Assembly (NCBI GenBank): GCA_017514235.1
Contig: JAFWKK010000076.1
Location: 1-64,000, forward strand
Reading direction: 5' to 3'
Length of the DNA: 64,000 nucleotides
Source: Kiritimatiellia bacterium
Lineage (GTDB): Bacteria; Verrucomicrobiota; Kiritimatiellia; RFP12; UBA1067
A model generated the notes under the pieces. It saw only the letters and a list, made by a program, of their open reading frames with translations. It ran no database searches and was not told the DNA's origin. Of the stretch, positions 49,586-57,522 are shown in pieces (position 1 is the first letter of the stretch; the number at the start of each line of letters is the position of its first letter). Position numbers and translations under genes: made by a program.

Positions 49586-52500
49586 ATGAATATTAAGAAA
49601 AATCTCATTGCCATTATTTCACTTGCTACGCTAATCGCGACAGGCATTCAGGTTGATGCTGCCGTAATTAACATCACGCAAGGTTCGACGAGCGGCTATA
49701 CGATGACGGACGGCAACACCTACGTAATTCAAGACTCGGTTACATTCTCCAACTCCACGGCAGGTGGTAGTGGAATGGCTGTCGAGGACGGAGCAACAGT
49801 CGTCATCTTCGTTCCGACAAATGTTACGCTCACGGCGATAGGTGCAAATGGGAGTGGGCAGATTGGCGGTGGTGCGGGCATCCTTGTGCCCGAAACGGCA
49901 ATGCTTATTATAACAGGCGAAGGAACAGTAAATGCTACTGGTGGAAATGCTGGCAATGGTGGGAATGGGGTGAATGGAGAGAATGGAGGAACCGTACAGG
50001 CCAGTGGTGGTTATGGAAAAGGGTATGGTGGTGCAGGTGGATTAGGAGGTAAAGGTGGTGGCGGTGCAGGATGCGGAATTGGTGGAGTTGGCGGCAATGG
50101 TGGCTCTGGAGGGTTAGGAGCAGAAAAGGTTGGGAAATCGACATCTACATCAATATCTGGGTTTTATATTAAGCAAGTGAATAGTGGAAGGAATGGTGAA
50201 GCCGGGAATATATCAGGCACAATGGGTATTGTCTATTGCATTGGCTCAATAGTGGTAACTTGTCACTCGGGGTCTTCAGGTGTAAGTGGTTCTGCCGGAG
50301 GGCGTGGTTCAATTACGACTCGAAACAATAGCATTTACTTTTTTGCCACATGTGGTGGTGGCGGCGGCGGTGGCGGAGGAGCAGGAGCGGTAGCACAATG
50401 TGGGATTGGTTGCGGCGGAAAGAGCGGTGGCGGCGGTGGCGGCGGGCCGATAGATGCAGGCGAATATGGTGCGTTGAAAAATGCTGTTTATGGTGGTGGA
50501 GGGTCTGGCGGCGAGTCCGCTGCTGTAGATGGAACTTCTGGTGCTGCTGCAAACTCTGCAAAGTGTGTGTCCCATGTCGTGACAGGAGGGTCTGGTGGCG
50601 CGGGTGGTGCTGCTGGTGCCGAAGGCGGCGCTGGTACGCTATATGTTTCGCCAAAGGCAACTGTCAATGTTGATAGAGAAAAATTGTCCGCTACTACGCA
50701 TTCTGCCGCACAGTACACTATCATGTTTGATGCCATCGGTGGAGAGTTTTCGTCATCGATCGAATCTTTGACGGCAACGCTTGGATGTGAACTGCCGGAC
50801 TGTATTCCGACTCCAATGCGGAGAGGTTATATATTTGATGGTTGGAGAACTGCGATAGGGGAAGAGTACTACGGGGCATTAGGGACGAAAAGCATATCGT
50901 CCTATTCGATGACTGACGATGTCGTCCTTTATGCGCAATGGCGCTATGACGACAAATTTGTTATTCCCGGCAACACTTTTTGGACGCGAGAGAATGCCGA
51001 AACAGGCTGGGTTGTCGATCCGAATGTTGGGGCAGGAGAAGTTCTTCGCAGTGGTGAAATCGGGAACAACACTAATTCGTGGATGGAAACAACTATTGTT
51101 GGTCCTGCGTCTTTTTCGTTTGATTGGAAGGTTTCGTGCAACACGCGTGGACACTATTTGGCGTGGCTAATTGACGGCGTGGAGCAGGCGCGTATCCGCG
51201 GTGTTACGGATTGGGCGACAGTCGCCGCTTCCATCCCTGACGGCGAGCACGTTGTGAGGTTTGACTATGTGAAGGGTTCAACGGCGGCGGCGGGAGAGGA
51301 CAAGGGGCAAGTCCGCAATTTCACCATAGATCCGGTACGCATCGAAACAGAAACGATGCAGGTTATGTGGGATTGGACGACGAACTACTTCGTGTCAGTG
51401 TCCACGATAGGCTTCGGCACCGCCGATTTTGAAAGCGGATGGATTGCCGATGGGAGCAATGTCGTCGTGGTCATTGCGCCGTCCATTCATTCCTATTCCA
51501 TCGCTCTGTCTGGAGATGCCGAAGGTGCGGTTCTTGATGGCACCAACCTGACCTTCCAGGTCTGCGGTGCGGCGCGGTCGATTGCAGTGTCCGTCAATGA
51601 GGTGAAGCCGCATCTTGTCATCGCCTCGGCGCAGGGTACTCCAATGCCCGCAGTCGGCGACCATCTTTGCGACTCCGATGCAGAGGTGACGGCTTCGGTA
51701 GAGGTTCCGGCTCCTGCCGGTGGAGTTCGTTCCGTGTGCACAGGCTGGACGGGCACGGGGAGTGTCCCCGCTTCTGGGGGCGACTCGTCGGTCACATTCG
51801 TCATAACCGAGGATTCGAGCATAACGTGGAATTGGGCGACTGGTTATTGGGTCGAATTCTCCATTATCGGCAAGGGGACAACTTCGTATGAGCCGCAGTG
51901 GGTTGTCGATGGAACGAATCTCGTGATTCCGTTCACCGTAAATACGCCGTTCTACTCACTGTCGCTTTCCGGTGACGCTGAAGGGGCGGTTCTTGACGAG
52001 AACAGCATAACGGTTCCAATAACCGCGCCGCGCTCCATCGTGCTGACCGTGGCCGAATACACGTACGAAACTGCCCTGAACAGCGGACGGCTGTCATGGA
52101 CGGCGGGAGGCGAGGCAAACTGGATTCCGCAGGGCGATGTGTCGCACGACGGTCAGTCCGCCGTGCGGAGCGGCGAAGTGACGGGCGATGACGTCAGCAC
52201 TCTTTCCACTTCCGTAATCGGTCCCGGAACGCTGTCTTGGTGGTGGAAGCTCGACACAGTAGACTGCGCTGGAGTGGACGTGTTCGTTGACGGGTCGCTT
52301 GTCGAGTCGCTTGATTCCGTTTCGGATTGGTTGTCTGCGTCCACCGATATTGTGGGCGACGGTGGACATACAGTCCGCTTTGAGTTCTGGAACGCCGGGA
52401 CTGTCGCGGCGATTTCCGACTGCGCCTATCTTGATCAGGTGTCATGGATGCCGGAAGGCGGCGTGTCTGACCATACGACCACGACGCCAGAGCCTGTGCC

Positions 52501-52837
52501 ATATTCGTATCTTGATACGGAATGTCCAACGCTCCTTTCGGAGTACGGTGGTGACTACGAAGCTGCGGCGAATGCGACGGCGGCGAATGGGCACAACAAG
52601 GTGTGGGAATGCTTTGTCGCGGGAATCAGTCCGACGAACGAGGCGGCAAGGTTTACGGCAAGAATCGAAATGCAGGACGACACTCCCATCGTCACATGGA
52701 AACCAGACCTCAACACAAACGGCGTCGTGCGCACGTACAAGATCTACGGCAGTGAGACGTTGGAGAACGGCGGCAGCTGGCAATATCCGACCAATTCCCT
52801 CCATCACTTCTTCCGCGTCACGGTCGAGATGCCGTAG
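49586..52837 (+). CDS. large secreted glycine-rich protein with InlB repeat and recurrent C-terminal module
   Basis: 1083 residues with a signal peptide (to about residue 26). Residues 28-120 form a beta-rich segment. Residues 120-365 are a glycine-rich region (runs such as GGAGGLGGKGGGGAG) resembling bacterial collagen-like or epiphycan-type stalks. One InlB repeat follows (about 375-450), then four or more beta-sandwich modules with paired phrases (SLSGDAEGAVLD twice; GPGTLSWWWK and VRFEFWNAG of a MAM/CUB-like type). The last 110 residues (HNKVWECFVAGISPTNEAAR to FFRVTVEMP) look like a C-terminal module that I recall from other large secreted proteins of this lineage. Probably an envelope or adhesion protein. 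Confidence 0.8.
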   Translation: MNIKKNLIAIISLATLIATGIQVDAAVINITQGSTSGYTMTDGNTYVIQDSVTFSNSTAGGSGMAVEDGATVVIFVPTNVTLTAIGANGSGQIGGGAGILVPETAMLIITGEGTVNATGGNAGNGGNGVNGENGGTVQASGGYGKGYGGAGGLGGKGGGGAGCGIGGVGGNGGSGGLGAEKVGKSTSTSISGFYIKQVNSGRNGEAGNISGTMGIVYCIGSIVVTCHSGSSGVSGSAGGRGSITTRNNSIYFFATCGGGGGGGGGAGAVAQCGIGCGGKSGGGGGGGPIDAGEYGALKNAVYGGGGSGGESAAVDGTSGAAANSAKCVSHVVTGGSGGAGGAAGAEGGAGTLYVSPKATVNVDREKLSATTHSAAQYTIMFDAIGGEFSSSIESLTATLGCELPDCIPTPMRRGYIFDGWRTAIGEEYYGALGTKSISSYSMTDDVVLYAQWRYDDKFVIPGNTFWTRENAETGWVVDPNVGAGEVLRSGEIGNNTNSWMETTIVGPASFSFDWKVSCNTRGHYLAWLIDGVEQARIRGVTDWATVAASIPDGEHVVRFDYVKGSTAAAGEDKGQVRNFTIDPVRIETETMQVMWDWTTNYFVSVSTIGFGTADFESGWIADGSNVVVVIAPSIHSYSIALSGDAEGAVLDGTNLTFQVCGAARSIAVSVNEVKPHLVIASAQGTPMPAVGDHLCDSDAEVTASVEVPAPAGGVRSVCTGWTGTGSVPASGGDSSVTFVITEDSSITWNWATGYWVEFSIIGKGTTSYEPQWVVDGTNLVIPFTVNTPFYSLSLSGDAEGAVLDENSITVPITAPRSIVLTVAEYTYETALNSGRLSWTAGGEANWIPQGDVSHDGQSAVRSGEVTGDDVSTLSTSVIGPGTLSWWWKLDTVDCAGVDVFVDGSLVESLDSVSDWLSASTDIVGDGGHTVRFEFWNAGTVAAISDCAYLDQVSWMPEGGVSDHTTTTPEPVPYSYLDTECPTLLSEYGGDYEAAANATAANGHNKVWECFVAGISPTNEAARFTARIEMQDDTPIVTWKPDLNTNGVVRTYKIYGSETLENGGSWQYPTNSLHHFFRVTVEMP

Positions 52838-52876
52838 AATAATGTCGAGCGCGTGAAGGCGGCGTGACGCTGTCGA

Positions 52877-52908
52877 GCAGGCACACAATTTGCAAATTGT
52901 GGGCCTGC
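52877..52908. terminator. bidirectional hairpin between convergent genes
   Basis: GCAGGC-A-CACAATTTG pairs with CAAATTGTG-G-GCCTGC, a long, nearly perfect stem 40 nt after one stop and 5 nt before the other (minus-strand) stop. Confidence 0.6.
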
Positions 52909-52912
52909 TAGT

Positions 52913-53263
52913 TCATTCTTCGTATGGGCTGGAGGTGTCGTAGGCAGGGTTTGGCGACAGGCTTCTGACGCTCCGCGAATAGCGGAACCATCGCACTTCC
53001 ATCACATGGTCGTGAACAATGTAATAGATCGTATAGTTTCCGACATGAATCGCATAGTAGGGATGGTTAACGTCAGGCGGACGATAACATGGCGCAGTGA
53101 CGAGCGGATGATCGAGTGTTCTGTCGATCGCGTTGTACACATCGACGACAAGCTTGTCGGCCGCCATCTGGTTGTGCAGATGAAGTTCGATGTATGCAGC
53201 GGCGCGATCAAGTTCTTCGATGAACGTCGGGCGGATGTCAAGCGTGTACTTTTCTCCGAGCAT
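52913..53263 (-). CDS. RelE/ParE-superfamily toxin
   Basis: 116 residues from the ATG at 53263, which is preferred to a start 24 codons upstream because it overlaps the antitoxin end by 26 nt as usual for these pairs. The RelE/ParE fold is shown by FIEELDRAAAYIELHLHNQMAADKLVVDVYNAID, then YYAIHVGNYTIYYIVHDHVMEVRWFRYSRS. Whether it cuts mRNA (RelE) or poisons gyrase (ParE) cannot be said. Confidence 0.83.
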   Translation of the reverse strand: MLGEKYTLDIRPTFIEELDRAAAYIELHLHNQMAADKLVVDVYNAIDRTLDHPLVTAPCYRPPDVNHPYYAIHVGNYTIYYIVHDHVMEVRWFRYSRSVRSLSPNPAYDTSSPYEE

Positions 53264-53534
53264 CGCGGCGCTCCTTGAGAATCTTAAGCGATTGTGCGCG
53301 TGTGTAGTGTCGCGCGTCACCTTCGCAAAGCGCATCAGCTCTGTTTAGCTCGCCAATGACAGGATCGTTGAGATGTTTGTAGGCGTCGAAACTCATGGTC
53401 ACCATGCATCCATATCCGTTGCGAGTGAATATGATGGTGTTGCCTCCCTGCACGTAGTCGGCAATCTCAGCAAACTTGTTGCGGAGGTCGGAAATCGGCC
53501 TAATGTCCGTATCGGTGCTTTGTGTCGCAATCAT
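53238..53534 (-). CDS. Phd/YefM-family antitoxin
   Basis: 98 residues. IRPISDLRNKFAEIADYVQGGNTIIFTRNGYGCMVTMSFDAY is the Phd/YefM DNA-binding domain. The C-terminal 40 residues would wrap the toxin. It precedes and overlaps the toxin gene. A perfect palindrome in its promoter fits autoregulation. Confidence 0.88.
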   Translation of the reverse strand: MIATQSTDTDIRPISDLRNKFAEIADYVQGGNTIIFTRNGYGCMVTMSFDAYKHLNDPVIGELNRADALCEGDARHYTRAQSLKILKERRDARRKVHA

Positions 53535-53567
53535 TTATGTTCCCATTTGTTGTTTTTGATTGAGCGT

Positions 53568-53596
53568 ATTTTATCATAATTATGATATCAAGGCAA
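53568..53596 (-). promoter_or_regulatory. antitoxin promoter with operator palindrome
   Basis: On the minus strand TTGCCT (53591-53596), 17-nt spacer, TAAAAT (53568-53573). The 16-bp perfect palindrome TATCATAATTATGATA (53572-53587) fills the spacer and is a likely Phd operator. Confidence 0.6.
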
Positions 53597-53634
53597 GATG
53601 GTGGCTCAGCTGTTCATGCAGATTTGCGAATATG

Positions 53635-53643
53635 TGGTATAAT
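53635..53643 (+). promoter_or_regulatory. extended -10 promoter (TGgTATAAT) of the phosphorylase-GH2 unit
   Basis: Ends 20 nt before the first possible ATG (53664). It is divergent from the antitoxin promoter, about 40 nt away. Confidence 0.6.
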
Positions 53644-53663
53644 ACAAGGCACCAAGGAACGAA

Positions 53664-54497
53664 ATGGAGGTGCTGGCCATGCAGATGAAATGTTTCGACG
53701 AGGCCGCCGGCTATCTGCCGGACGCCTGCTTCAAGACTCCGCCCGACCTTGGCATACTGCTTGGCAGCGGCTGGGGCGCGTCGCTGGAGACGGACGAGGT
53801 GATCGTGCGAATCCGCTATGCCGACATTCCCGGCCTAGGGTCATCAACCGTAAAGGGGCATAGCGGCGAGTTCATGCTCTACCGCCGCGGAGGCAAGCTG
53901 ATAGCCGCATGGTGCGGACGCCGCCACTACTATGAGGGAGTGGGGTGGGAGCCTGTCGTGCTGCCGGTGGAGATATTGCGGCGCATGGGTTGCCAGCGGG
54001 TGCTGCTCACCAATGCGTCCGGCGGAATCAATCCCGCGCTTCGTCCCGGCGATTTCGTCATAATCCGGGATCACATCAATATGGTCGGCAACAACCCGCT
54101 CGTCGGGCCGCACGTCGAGGAATGGGGCGAGCGTTTTCCTGACATGACCGAGGTCTACGAGAAACGCCTCGCGGAACTACTTCACGCCAGCGCGAATCGG
54201 CTTGGCTTGCGCGTGATGGACGGCGTCTACGCCTACACGTCCGGGCCGTGTTACGAGACGCCGGCCGAGATACAGTCATACAAGGCGCAGGGTGCAGACG
54301 TCGTCGGCATGTCCACCGTGCCCGAGGCCGTCTTCGCCCATGCCTGCGGAATCAAAGTCGCCGGGCTCTCGCTCGTCTCCAACCTCGCAGCCGGCATCTC
54401 GCGCCGTGCGCTCGGCCATGAGGAAGTAATTGCGGCAGGCGAGGCGGCAAAGCCGAGAATGGCGGAGTTCATCGCCGACTTCATCTCCAGGATCTGA
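53664..54497 (+). CDS. purine nucleoside phosphorylase
   Basis: 277 residues. GILLGSGWG, the phosphate-site GHSGEF, GRRHYYEG, VLLTNASGGINP, GPCYETPAEIQ and GMSTVPEA are those of trimeric (PNP-I) purine nucleoside phosphorylases, which split inosine or guanosine. The start is ambiguous: ATG 53664 with AAGGAA, or ATG 53679 with GGAGG 8 nt upstream, which is the stronger signal. A GH2 gene follows after 9 nt. Confidence 0.93.
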   Translation: MEVLAMQMKCFDEAAGYLPDACFKTPPDLGILLGSGWGASLETDEVIVRIRYADIPGLGSSTVKGHSGEFMLYRRGGKLIAAWCGRRHYYEGVGWEPVVLPVEILRRMGCQRVLLTNASGGINPALRPGDFVIIRDHINMVGNNPLVGPHVEEWGERFPDMTEVYEKRLAELLHASANRLGLRVMDGVYAYTSGPCYETPAEIQSYKAQGADVVGMSTVPEAVFAHACGIKVAGLSLVSNLAAGISRRALGHEEVIAAGEAAKPRMAEFIADFISRI

Positions 54498-54506
54498 AAG
54501 AGACAT

Positions 54507-57497
54507 ATGAAAACCAAGCGTCTTATAGTTTCCTGCCTGTTGGCGTCCTCATGCCTGACGGCATCCGCAACTGCGCCCGCCAAGTCGGAGGCCGGCCGTT
54601 CGCTGGCCGGGCCCTGGCATGTCGAGGGGGAGGGGTTCGCCGGCGAGGCGACCCTGCCTGGCACGCTGGCGGCGGCGCATCTCGGAAAGCGTTGGACGGA
54701 GCAAGATTTCAAGACGACGATGGACCTGCCGCAGTCCGAGGCGCTGGTGCAGGAATGGCAGTACGTCGGCAAGGCGACCTGGACGCGCACGGTCGAGCTG
54801 TCGGCCGCTGACCGCCGCCGTCCGCTTGAGCTGTTCCTTGAGCGCGTGATGTGGGCGAGCGAGGCGTTCTGGGACGGCGTGAGCCTGGGTGCCTGCGACT
54901 CGCTCGCCACGCCGCACGTCTATGCGATTCCTCAGGGTCGGCTTACGCCCGGGAAACACGAGCTCAAGATTGTCGTCGACAACTCCTGCCGCTACAATTT
55001 CTCCCGGCAGTCGCACGCATACGGCCCGAACATGCAGGCGGTGTGGAACGGCGTCCTGGGGCGCATCGGGCTGCGCCGCGCGCATCCGCTGCGCTCGACT
55101 CGCGTATTTGCGTCTGCGGAGGGCGGATTGCGTGCGGAAGTGCCCGAGGGTTTCTTCGCCACGCTGGATACCGTAGCCGTGGAAGGGCTGTCCGTGGAGT
55201 CCGTGGCGGAGACGGTCTCGCCGTACCGCGACGGATTCAAGATGCTGGAGCTGACGCTGAAGGAGACGCCGATACGCTGGAACGAGTTCCATCCGAAGCT
55301 TTATACGCTCGTGCTGAAGGACGCGAAGGCCGGCTTCACCCATCGCATTCGGTTCGGCTTCCGTACCGTCGGCACCGCCGGTCGCCTGCTTACGCTGAAC
55401 GGCGTGAAGATTTTCACGCGCGGCAATGTGGAGAACGCCAACTTCGCGAAGGACGGCGTTCCGTGGATGGAGAAGGGCGAGTGGCTGCGCGTGTTCCGCA
55501 TGCTCAAGGAAGAGGACGGGGTGAACGCGGTGCGCTTCCACACGTGGTGTCCGCCGGATGCCGCGTTCGCGGCCGCGGACGAGCTTGGAATCATACTTCA
55601 TCCCGAGGCCGGCATCTGGACGGACGGGTGGATGAGCGCGGGCGACGAGGTGGGGAACGGCAAGCCGGTGGACGGGTTTGTGCAGCGGGAGCTGAAGGCG
55701 ATAGCCGACGCCTACGGCAATTCGCCGTCGTTCTTCTCGCTGACGATCGGCAACGAGCTGGGCAATTCCAACTTCGAGACGATGGGCAAGTGGGTCGCCG
55801 AGCACAAGAAGTACGATCCGCGCGCGCTGTGCTACGCTTCGTCGGCGCGAAAGCTGACCAAGGCTGACGACTTTTCGCTCTCGCACGTAGTGCCGGGGAA
55901 GGGCCTTGCCCGCGAGAAGCTGTTCCCGCATACAGACTGGGACTACGAGGACATCTACTCCACCGCGACGATTCCGACTGTCGCGCACGAAATCGGGCAG
56001 TGGCCGGTCTATCCGATATGGGACGACCTGTTCGCTCCGTTCACCGGCACGATGCGTCCCTGGAACCTGACGCGCCACCGCGACACTGCGGCGAAGAAGA
56101 ACGCGCTCAGGTTCCAGAACGAGTACCATGCCGCGTCGGCGAAGCTGAACCGGCTCATCTACAAGGAGGAGGTCGAAAGCTTCTTGCGCACGCCGTCGTG
56201 CGCGGGGCTTCAGCTGCTGGAGGTGCAGGACTACACCGGGCAGGCGGAGGCGCTCGTAGGCTGGCGCGACCCGTTCTATGCGCTCAAGAAGGGGTTCAAG
56301 GGCCTTTCCCCGTTTTCGACGGTGTGGGGTCCGGTTTGCTACTTGGCGCGTTTCCCTCGCTTTACGTATGTGGCTGGCGAGACGTACCGCGCCAACCTTG
56401 AGATTCGAAACCTCACCGAAAGGCCGCTGGAGGCGGGCACGGCGTTTCCGTACGAGCTGTGCGGCGAGAAGGGCGAGGTCAGGCTTGCCGAGGCGATAGC
56501 CCCGGGCGAGGTGAAGTCCGCAGGGACGGTCGAATGCGTGCTGACCGACTCGATGACGTCGAAACGCCAGACGCTGCGGTTCGGTTCCAACGAATGGAAC
56601 TTCTGGGTGTATCCGAAGGAGGAGCGTTGCGCCATGCCCGACGGCGTGGTGGAGACTGCCTATCTGGCGGAGGCGAAGGCCGCGTTGGCGGAGGGACGCA
56701 CGGTCCTGTATTCTGGAACGAGCTTCAAGTCGGCCAAGGGACAGTTCAAGTCCGTCTACTGGAGCGCCCGCTGGTTCCCCGTGGCGAACACTACGGCAGC
56801 CGCGCTCGGCACGTGGTTTGACGTGAAGCACCCGGCGCTGTCCGGGTTCGTGACTGACGATTTCACCGACTGGCAGTGGTATTCCCTTTCGCAGGGGGCG
56901 ACGATACATGCGCTCAAGGGCATGCCGGAGGCGTTCCGGCCCATAGGGCTGTCCGTGAACGACTTCCACTTTTCCGACTTCGCTGCGACGATGTTCGAGG
57001 TGCTTGTCGGCAAGGGGAGGCTCTTTGTCTGCGGCTACGACCTGATCGCAGACACGCCGGAATCGAAGCGGCTGCGGGCTAGCGTTTGCGCGTATCTCGC
57101 CGGTGCCCCCGCGCCCGGCACCGTTCGCATGGAGGAAAGCTGGCTCGACGAGGAGTTTGTCGCGGCGAAGGCGCCTGACCTTTCGGGTGCGGTCTATGAC
57201 GTCTCGACCAACTGGACGGGGCGCGTGTTCAAGATGGAGATTCGCGGGGTGCCGCCGACGACGGGCGACGTGGTGATAGATTTCCATCAGCCGCAGAAGG
57301 GCCTTACGTCGGGGCGCGGGCTTCTGGAGGGGCGCGTGTTCGAGGTTCCGTTCACCGAAGCGAAGGACGCCAAGGCCGGCGTCTCGCTGCCGGTGGTCCG
57401 CGAGGACTTCCTTGACGGACGCCTTGAGCTGGAAGTGAACCTGATGACAGGCGCCGCGCTCGGGATCGACCGCATCCGCATAATTCCGAAGAAGTAG
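54507..57497 (+). CDS. secreted glycoside hydrolase family 2 protein
   Basis: 996 residues with signal peptide MKTKRLIVSCLLASSCLTASATA. The N-terminal sugar-binding domain (WTRTVELSAADRRRPLELFLERV) and immunoglobulin-like domain lead to the TIM barrel: RLLTLNGVKIFTRGN, NAVRFHTWCPPDAAFAAADELGI, acid/base Glu417 in IGNELGN and probable nucleophile Glu495 in AHEIGQWP. A long C-terminal part has further beta modules. Likely exo-acting on a galactoside, glucuronide or mannoside, not decided here. Sits 9 nt after a nucleoside phosphorylase gene, an odd partner. Confidence 0.85.
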   Translation: MKTKRLIVSCLLASSCLTASATAPAKSEAGRSLAGPWHVEGEGFAGEATLPGTLAAAHLGKRWTEQDFKTTMDLPQSEALVQEWQYVGKATWTRTVELSAADRRRPLELFLERVMWASEAFWDGVSLGACDSLATPHVYAIPQGRLTPGKHELKIVVDNSCRYNFSRQSHAYGPNMQAVWNGVLGRIGLRRAHPLRSTRVFASAEGGLRAEVPEGFFATLDTVAVEGLSVESVAETVSPYRDGFKMLELTLKETPIRWNEFHPKLYTLVLKDAKAGFTHRIRFGFRTVGTAGRLLTLNGVKIFTRGNVENANFAKDGVPWMEKGEWLRVFRMLKEEDGVNAVRFHTWCPPDAAFAAADELGIILHPEAGIWTDGWMSAGDEVGNGKPVDGFVQRELKAIADAYGNSPSFFSLTIGNELGNSNFETMGKWVAEHKKYDPRALCYASSARKLTKADDFSLSHVVPGKGLAREKLFPHTDWDYEDIYSTATIPTVAHEIGQWPVYPIWDDLFAPFTGTMRPWNLTRHRDTAAKKNALRFQNEYHAASAKLNRLIYKEEVESFLRTPSCAGLQLLEVQDYTGQAEALVGWRDPFYALKKGFKGLSPFSTVWGPVCYLARFPRFTYVAGETYRANLEIRNLTERPLEAGTAFPYELCGEKGEVRLAEAIAPGEVKSAGTVECVLTDSMTSKRQTLRFGSNEWNFWVYPKEERCAMPDGVVETAYLAEAKAALAEGRTVLYSGTSFKSAKGQFKSVYWSARWFPVANTTAAALGTWFDVKHPALSGFVTDDFTDWQWYSLSQGATIHALKGMPEAFRPIGLSVNDFHFSDFAATMFEVLVGKGRLFVCGYDLIADTPESKRLRASVCAYLAGAPAPGTVRMEESWLDEEFVAAKAPDLSGAVYDVSTNWTGRVFKMEIRGVPPTTGDVVIDFHQPQKGLTSGRGLLEGRVFEVPFTEAKDAKAGVSLPVVREDFLDGRLELEVNLMTGAALGIDRIRIIPKK

Positions 57498-57506
57498 TGA
57501 AAATTA

Positions 57507-57515
57507 TGGTATACT
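57507..57515 (+). promoter_or_regulatory. extended -10 promoter (TGgTATACT) of aconitase
   Basis: Ends 7 nt before the ATG at 57523, so a leaderless mRNA is predicted. Confidence 0.55.
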
Positions 57516-57522
57516 ATGCGGC

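Noticed and set aside
49940-50660. Mycobacterial PE_PGRS-type protein
   Set aside because: The glycine-rich stretch has no PE domain and sits in a signal-peptide protein with InlB and other beta modules; only low-complexity resemblance.
54549-57287. 912-codon minus-strand frame opposite the GH2 gene
   Set aside because: No recognisable motifs, extreme Arg/His content, and the plus strand is a clear GH2 enzyme with signal peptide.
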